Source: Candidatus Methanoperedentaceae archaeon (GTDB taxonomy: Archaea > Halobacteriota > Methanosarcinia > Methanosarcinales > Methanoperedenaceae). From it: a stretch of 10,893 nucleotides of DNA. Shown here piece after piece: positions 6,575 through 10,893 of the stretch. Location of the stretch: the NCBI GenBank assembly GCA_014859785.1, contig JACUTP010000051.1:1-10893 (forward strand). The letters run 5' to 3'. The notes under the pieces are model-generated. The model searched no databases and was not told the DNA's origin. It was given only the letters and a program-made list of their open reading frames with translations. Numbering within the stretch: position 1 is the stretch's first letter; each line of letters starts with the position of its first letter. A program made the translations under genes and the position numbers.

Positions 6575-7126
6575 ATGGCAAAAGTAACGCGAGAAATGGT
6601 AGAAAAAAATGGCATCAATGTGGAACAGCTGGTTGAACTTCTGGTAAAGAATGCTTCGGCAGAATTGACAACTTTCTATTACTACACCATACTCAGGTTG
6701 AACCTTATCGGACTGGAAGGTGAAGGAATAAAGGAAATTGCTGAAACTGCCAGGATAGAGGACAGGAATCATTTTGAAGCACTGGTTCCCCGCATATACG
6801 AGCTTGACGGTAAATTACCCGGACACATGAACGATTTTCATGACATATCAGCCTGCCCGCCTGCTGCGCTGCCCGGTGACCCCACTGACATAACGGCAAT
6901 GTTAACTGTGCTTGTGGAGGCAGAGAGATGTGCTGTCCGGGGATACACCCACATCTGCAATATGACCGCTGGCAAGGACCACAGGACATACGACCTTTCC
7001 CAATCAATACTGAACGAAGAGATACAGCATGAATCCTGGTTCTCTGAGTTCCTTGGTGAAGGTCCCTCAGGACATTTCATGAGGAGAGGGGAAACATCTC
7101 CATTTGTGTCCAAGTTCCTGAAATAA
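6575..7126 (+). CDS. dpsL: Thioferritin (Dps-like DpsL), ferritin-like iron/peroxide protein
   Basis: The 183-residue protein belongs to the archaeal DpsL or thioferritin group, which forms a Dps-like cage of twelve subunits but has a bacterioferritin-like di-iron site, using peroxide to oxidise and store iron. Visible ligand candidates are E30 (SAELTTFYYY), E62 and H66 (IEDRNHFE), E116 (VEAERCAVRGY), E149 and H152 (NEEIQHESWF). The family's paired cysteines are present: C94 in DISACP and C119 in AERCAV; C128 is a third. The C-terminal GPSGHFMRR also fits the group. ATG 6575 is chosen because GGGAGTGA (6562-6569) lies just upstream; an upstream in-frame ATG at 6536 would translate through the palindrome and lacks support. 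It is first in an operon, 3 bp before the b5-like gene. Confidence 0.92.
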   Translation: MAKVTREMVEKNGINVEQLVELLVKNASAELTTFYYYTILRLNLIGLEGEGIKEIAETARIEDRNHFEALVPRIYELDGKLPGHMNDFHDISACPPAALPGDPTDITAMLTVLVEAERCAVRGYTHICNMTAGKDHRTYDLSQSILNEEIQHESWFSEFLGEGPSGHFMRRGETSPFVSKFLK

Positions 7127-7129
7127 CCT

Positions 7130-7369
7130 ATGGAAATTATCACAAAAGAAGAACTTTCTAAATACAACGGACAGGGTGCACCCTCATATGTAGCATACAA
7201 AGACACCGTATACGATGTTTCCAGCAGTTTTCTCTGGAAAGCTGGCAGACACCAGGTACTTCATAATGCCGGGGAGGACATGACCGAAAATATGCATGAT
7301 GCCCCTCATGGGGACAATATGCTGGAAAGGTTTCCGGTTGTGGGTATTCTGGCAAGTGATGGTGGATGA
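7130..7369 (+). CDS. Small cytochrome b5-like heme/steroid-binding domain protein
   Basis: The 79-residue protein is a stand-alone cytochrome-b5-like domain (COG4892 type). It opens with the family's TKEELSKYNGQG, then APSYVAYKDTVYDVSSSFLW, the heme-side HNAGEDMTENMHDAPHG, and closes with MLERFPVVGIL. H45 (in the segment matching the b5 HPGG region) and H60 are the likely axial ligands if it binds heme; H41 and H56 are also available. There is no signal peptide, membrane anchor or fused oxidoreductase domain, so it should be a soluble cytoplasmic carrier or ligand-binding protein. It begins 3 bp after the thioferritin stop without its own clear ribosome binding site, and its stop overlaps the ZIP start (ATGA), so translation is probably coupled. 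Electron supply to the thioferritin is an attractive but untested idea. Confidence 0.85.
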   Translation: MEIITKEELSKYNGQGAPSYVAYKDTVYDVSSSFLWKAGRHQVLHNAGEDMTENMHDAPHGDNMLERFPVVGILASDGG

Positions 7370-8172
7370 TAGAACAACTGAATCCGGTTTTACAGGCTCT
7401 TGTGGCTGGAATATTTACCTGGGGCATGACCGCACTTGGAGCAGCCACAGTATTTTTTTTCAGGGATACGAGCAGGAGGGCACTTGATGGAATGCTTGGC
7501 TTTGCGGGAGGTGTGATGATTGCTGCCAGTGTATGGTCTTTGCTTATTCCGGCTATTGAGATGGCAGCTGATATGGATATCCCGGTCTGGTTCCCTGCAG
7601 TGACAGGGTTTTTCCTGGGCGGGGCATTCCTTGGCGGGCTGGATAAGGTCATCCCGCATCTTCATATCGGTTTTCCAGTTACAGAAGCTGAAGGGATTAA
7701 AACCCCATGGAAAAAAAGTACCTTGCTGGTACTTGCCATAACCATGCATAATATCCCTGAAGGACTGGCAGTAGGTGTGGCATTCGGAGCTGTTGCCGTA
7801 GGATTGCCTTCAGCGTCACTTCCGGCAGCAATCGCTCTGGCAGTGGGTATCGGGATTCAGAACTTCCCTGAAGGACTGGCAGTCTCAATGCCTTTGCACC
7901 GTGAAGGTATATCGCGCCTGAAAAGTTTCTGGTACGGCCAGATGTCCGGGATGGTTGAACCTGTTGCTGCTATAATGGGTGCAGCTGCTGTATTTTATAT
8001 ACAGCCTATCCTGCCATATGCTCTGGGGTTTGCAGCGGGCGCAATGATATTTGTTGTTGTGGAAGAGGTCATCCCGGAATCCCAGCGTGGCGGCAGTACA
8101 GACCTTGCAACCATTGGCGCAATGGTTGGTTTCGCGGTAATGATGGTACTTGATGTGGCATTTGGAAATTAA
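7366..8172 (+). CDS. ZIP family divalent metal transporter (GufA/ZupT-like)
   Basis: The 268-residue protein is an inner-membrane ZIP transporter with about eight membrane segments. The diagnostic metal-site motifs are in two successive helices: HNIPEGLAVG (128-137) and QNFPEGLAVS (165-174), with EEVIPES (233-239) further on. The cytoplasmic loop between the third and fourth helices (about 92-118) is short and carries HLH (98-100), a modest metal-binding loop. ZIP proteins bring Zn, Fe or Mn into the cytoplasm; the sequence does not decide the metal, though linkage to thioferritin favours iron or manganese. The start overlaps the b5-like stop as ATGA, with GGTGG directly before it. The two PEGLAV motifs are encoded by an identical 19-bp sequence. 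Its stop codon touches the stop codon of the convergent ATPase gene. Confidence 0.93.
   Translation: MIEQLNPVLQALVAGIFTWGMTALGAATVFFFRDTSRRALDGMLGFAGGVMIAASVWSLLIPAIEMAADMDIPVWFPAVTGFFLGGAFLGGLDKVIPHLHIGFPVTEAEGIKTPWKKSTLLVLAITMHNIPEGLAVGVAFGAVAVGLPSASLPAAIALAVGIGIQNFPEGLAVSMPLHREGISRLKSFWYGQMSGMVEPVAAIMGAAAVFYIQPILPYALGFAAGAMIFVVVEEVIPESQRGGSTDLATIGAMVGFAVMMVLDVAFGN
7754..7883 (+). repeat. Two exact 19-bp copies coding the ZIP PEGLAV motifs
   Basis: TCCCTGAAGGACTGGCAGT occurs at 7754-7772 and 7865-7883, 111 bp (37 codons) apart and in the same frame. Each encodes the PEGLAV metal-site motif of neighbouring helices. The protein-level repeat is a family feature; exact nucleotide identity including third positions is more than needed. 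Confidence 0.8.
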
Positions 8173-10839
8173 TTACTGTAATGCAGTAACTTTCTGGTGT
8201 GCGTTTCTTCTCTTATGCAGGTACTTCTCAAATTCAATGATGAAAAACACCGTGCTTGAAACCATGATTATCCATACCCAGTTCATCAACGTAAGCGGCG
8301 CTGTCCCGAAAACATCGTTCATAAAAGGATGATATGTAATCAGCAGCTGAAGCCCTATTACAATTGATATTCCAAGAAGCATGAACCTGTTTGAAAGTAT
8401 ATCCCTGAACACATAATCATACATCGATTTGGAATTAAAAAGATAGAATATCTCGAAAAACACAAAGGTATTAAGTACAACTGTACGGGCTGTATCGATT
8501 TCAACACCATTCCCAAGCTCCCGGAAAAACAGGAAATATGATGCGGTCACCATCAACACTGCAACTATGACAATCCTCCTCTTTATTAAAGGCAAAAGCA
8601 ACGGCTCACCAGGTTTTCGCGGGTGGCGCTTCAATAGACCTTTTTCTTTAGGTTCAGCAGTAATGGGCACCCCTAGCCCTATGGCAGTAACAGTATTTAT
8701 CCAGAGTATATGAAGTGGCAGAAGCGGAAGATCAATGGTAAAAAGAATGGCAGCCATCACTACAAGTCCCTCCCCTCCATTAGTCGGAAGTGTCCACAAT
8801 ATGATTCTCTGGATTTTGCTGTACACGTTCCTCCCTTCCTCCACAGCAGTTACAATCGATGCGAAATTATCATCAGCAAGAACGATATCCGAAGCTTCCC
8901 TGGCTACCTCTGTGCCCGACCTTCCCATCGCTATACCGATATCTGCTTTCTTCAATGCAGGCGCATCGTTGATACCATCCCCTGTCACTGCTACCACCTC
9001 ACCCCTTGCCTGGAGCAGTGTTACTATCCTGAATTTATGCTCGGGTGATGTTCTTGCAAACACCGAAACATTTTCCAGCGCATCCTCAAGTTCAGAATCT
9101 GTCATCTTTTCTATCTCAGGACCCGAAAGGAAACCCCGTGTCTCGATACCGAGCTGTTTAGCAATGGCATTAGCAGTGTGCATATGGTCGCCGGTAATCA
9201 TTATTACCCTTATTCCGGCAGTCTTGCACTTCTTAATAGACTCCATCACCTCTTCCCTCGGAGGGTCCATCATTCCCTGTAGTCCGGCAAAAACAAGGTC
9301 ATTAACATCCGCCACCTCTATGCGCTCAATTCCAGGGTTCACCTTCTTGTAAGCCATTCCAAGAACACGCAGCGCCCCTGAAGCCATGTCATCTGCTGCT
9401 TTCAGGATACCGGATGCTTCCAGGGGAGTTTCTTCTTTCCCGTTAAACTGGAGCTTGCACATTTCCACAATTTTTTCAGGAGAACCTTTTACATAAATTA
9501 TCTTGCTGCCATCCTCGTTTTTGTGGAGCGTTGCCATGAAACGCTGTTCAGGTTCGAAAGGAATTATATCAAGTCTCGGGAGATGGAATTTACCTGCTTT
9601 CAGGGCTGATATTAATAATGCCCCTTCTGTAGGGTCACCGTCGATCCCATCTTCTCCCTTTAACGAAGCATCGTTACATAATGTCCCTGCCTTGAGCGTT
9701 TCGATAAGCGCTGCATCTTCGCCGGGTTCGGTTACTTCGCCTTCGGAAATGAATTCTCCTTTAGGCACATAACCAGCACCTGAAACCTGGTACATCCTTC
9801 CGGCTGTGAACACCCTTGTAACCGTCATCTGGTTCTTTGTAAGGGTTCCTGTCTTATCAGAGCAAATAACAGTGGCGCTGCCAAGGGTTTCAACAGCAGG
9901 CATGGAACGTATGATAGCGTTCCTGGATGCCATGGTCTTGATTCCAATTGCCAGGGATATTGTAATTACAGCAGGCAACCCTTCCGGAATGGCAGCCACG
10001 GCAAGACTCACCGAAGCGAGGAATATATCAATTGTATCATAACCTTTCATGATGCCAAAAGCGAACGTAAACAAAGAAAGGACTATAATGACGATTGAAA
10101 GAACAAAACCGAATCTTGCTATCTTCCTGACAAGAGGCGTGGATATTTCCCCCGTTTCTCTTATGAACTCGGATATCCTGCCAATTTCAGTGTCTTTTCC
10201 AGTTGAAACCACGATACCCCTGGCAAGACCCTGGGTAACAAGCGTGCCTGTGAAGGATATGTTCTTCTGGTCAGCCAGCGGGATATTTTCTTTATCAATG
10301 GGTTCTGTTTTTTTCTCAACAGCAACCGACTCGCCTGTCAGTATGGATTCGTCTGTCCTGAAATTCTTGACATAGAACAAACGGATGTCTGCCGGAACCA
10401 TGTCCCCTGCCTCCATCAGTACGACATCCCCGGCAACAAGTTCCCTGCTGGGAATGACCATGCGCGTTCCACCCCTTAATACCGTTGCTTCGTGAACAAG
10501 CATCTTTGCAAGGGACTCAAGAGCGTGTTCAGCCTTGCTCTCCTGCACAAAACCAATCACAGCATTTGCGATAACAACCAGAAGGATAACTGCCGTGTCT
10601 ATGTATTCTTCCAGGAAAAACGTAACCACCGAAGCTGCAAGTAATATGTAAATCAGGGGGCTGGCAAACTGTTTTATGAAGCGGTAAACACTACCGTGTT
10701 TTTTTTTCACTTCTACTTCATTGTACCCGAACCTTGAAAGCCGAAGTTCTGCTTCCCCAGCAGTAATTCCTTCTATATCGCTCTGGAGGAGCGAGAAGAT
10801 ATCCTCTACGGGGACACGGTACCATTTCTCCTCTGCCAT
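8173..10839 (-). CDS. P2-type cation-transporting ATPase (SERCA-like)
   Basis: The 888-residue membrane pump has the full P-type ATPase plan: N-terminal cation ATPase domain (1-75), actuator TGES (168-171), helix 4 PEGLPA (285-290), phosphorylation motif DKTGT with D328, nucleotide-binding KGSPE (451-455), hinge DPP and TGD (549-551), GDGINDAP (620-627) and a C-terminal bundle giving about ten membrane helices. Compared with SERCA site residues: the helix 4 glutamate is present, helix 5 keeps N687 and E690, helix 6 keeps N715 and T718 but has A719 where the ion-binding aspartate sits, and helix 8 keeps E796. It is therefore probably a calcium, manganese or other cation exporter with an altered site. 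Start 10839 has no Shine-Dalgarno sequence; TATA-like sequences upstream suggest a leaderless message. It converges on the ZIP gene with no gap. Confidence 0.95.
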   Translation of the reverse strand: MAEEKWYRVPVEDIFSLLQSDIEGITAGEAELRLSRFGYNEVEVKKKHGSVYRFIKQFASPLIYILLAASVVTFFLEEYIDTAVILLVVIANAVIGFVQESKAEHALESLAKMLVHEATVLRGGTRMVIPSRELVAGDVVLMEAGDMVPADIRLFYVKNFRTDESILTGESVAVEKKTEPIDKENIPLADQKNISFTGTLVTQGLARGIVVSTGKDTEIGRISEFIRETGEISTPLVRKIARFGFVLSIVIIVLSLFTFAFGIMKGYDTIDIFLASVSLAVAAIPEGLPAVITISLAIGIKTMASRNAIIRSMPAVETLGSATVICSDKTGTLTKNQMTVTRVFTAGRMYQVSGAGYVPKGEFISEGEVTEPGEDAALIETLKAGTLCNDASLKGEDGIDGDPTEGALLISALKAGKFHLPRLDIIPFEPEQRFMATLHKNEDGSKIIYVKGSPEKIVEMCKLQFNGKEETPLEASGILKAADDMASGALRVLGMAYKKVNPGIERIEVADVNDLVFAGLQGMMDPPREEVMESIKKCKTAGIRVIMITGDHMHTANAIAKQLGIETRGFLSGPEIEKMTDSELEDALENVSVFARTSPEHKFRIVTLLQARGEVVAVTGDGINDAPALKKADIGIAMGRSGTEVAREASDIVLADDNFASIVTAVEEGRNVYSKIQRIILWTLPTNGGEGLVVMAAILFTIDLPLLPLHILWINTVTAIGLGVPITAEPKEKGLLKRHPRKPGEPLLLPLIKRRIVIVAVLMVTASYFLFFRELGNGVEIDTARTVVLNTFVFFEIFYLFNSKSMYDYVFRDILSNRFMLLGISIVIGLQLLITYHPFMNDVFGTAPLTLMNWVWIIMVSSTVFFIIEFEKYLHKRRNAHQKVTALQ

Positions 10840-10852
10840 GAAAAATACACTG

Positions 10853-10876
10853 TTTTTATAAGATTAATAACTTATT
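10853..10876 (-). promoter_or_regulatory. Probable promoter of the P-type ATPase gene
   Basis: On the minus strand the region upstream of ATG 10839 holds TTATTAATC and CTTATAAAA, both TATA-like. The first is about 26-34 bp from the ATG, which would give a transcript starting close to the start codon; the second (14-23 bp away) looks too close. Absence of a purine-rich ribosome binding site agrees with leaderless translation. Confidence 0.4.
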
Positions 10877-10893
10877 GTACTCTTTTTTTAGGT

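Noticed and set aside
8735..9352. 205-codon plus-strand open frame opposite the P-type ATPase
   Set aside because: It mirrors the conserved P-domain coding region of the ATPase; no start signal and no recognisable domain.
10866..10876. AATAA-C-TTATT inverted repeat upstream of the ATPase
   Set aside because: Only five-base arms in AT-rich DNA and no resemblance to the 19-bp palindrome beyond composition; likely chance.

Overview
The window looks like a piece of a euryarchaeal chromosome, most likely from the methanogen/ANME-type lineage (Methanosarcinia-like; the exact genus is inference). The reasons are an archaeal MCM helicase, a DUF424 protein, an archaeal COG1340-type coiled-coil protein, an archaeal thioferritin (DpsL), TATA-like promoters, and a mix of Shine-Dalgarno-led and apparently leaderless genes.

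Layout. (1) Positions 1-424 hold the N-terminal core-binding domain of a tyrosine recombinase, cut off before its catalytic domain. It lies between two perfect 26-bp direct repeats (1-26 and 447-472). The second repeat lies inside the 3' end of the neighbouring coiled-coil gene, so this looks like a decayed integration scar. (2) Positions 4442 down to 425 are a compact minus-strand operon: mcm, DUF424, an unrecognised coiled-coil protein and a COG1340 coiled-coil protein, with gaps or overlaps of 16 bp or less. (3) Positions 4443-4531 are a divergent promoter region shared with the next unit. (4) Positions 4532-6282 are a plus-strand pair: a VOC/glyoxalase-fold protein and a DUF72 protein that carries an extra C-terminal SWIM-like zinc motif. 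(5) Positions 6283-6574 are non-coding, with a stem-loop, a doubtful small ORF and a 19-bp 9-1-9 palindrome next to the following ribosome binding site. (6) Positions 6575-8172 are a tight plus-strand operon: thioferritin, a small cytochrome-b5-like protein and a ZIP metal transporter. (7) Positions 10839 down to 8173 encode a P2-type cation ATPase whose stop codon directly abuts the ZIP stop codon.

How the parts fit. The mcm operon is a replication unit carrying two coiled-coil proteins of unknown role. The thioferritin, b5-like and ZIP genes read as one metal and oxidative-stress module: metal uptake by ZIP, iron/peroxide handling by thioferritin, and a possible electron carrier in the b5-like protein. 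The palindrome is a good candidate operator for a metal-responsive repressor, and the convergent ATPase may export the opposing cation load. This functional reading is inference from gene families and spacing. I see no CRISPR array, rRNA, tRNA or intact mobile element.
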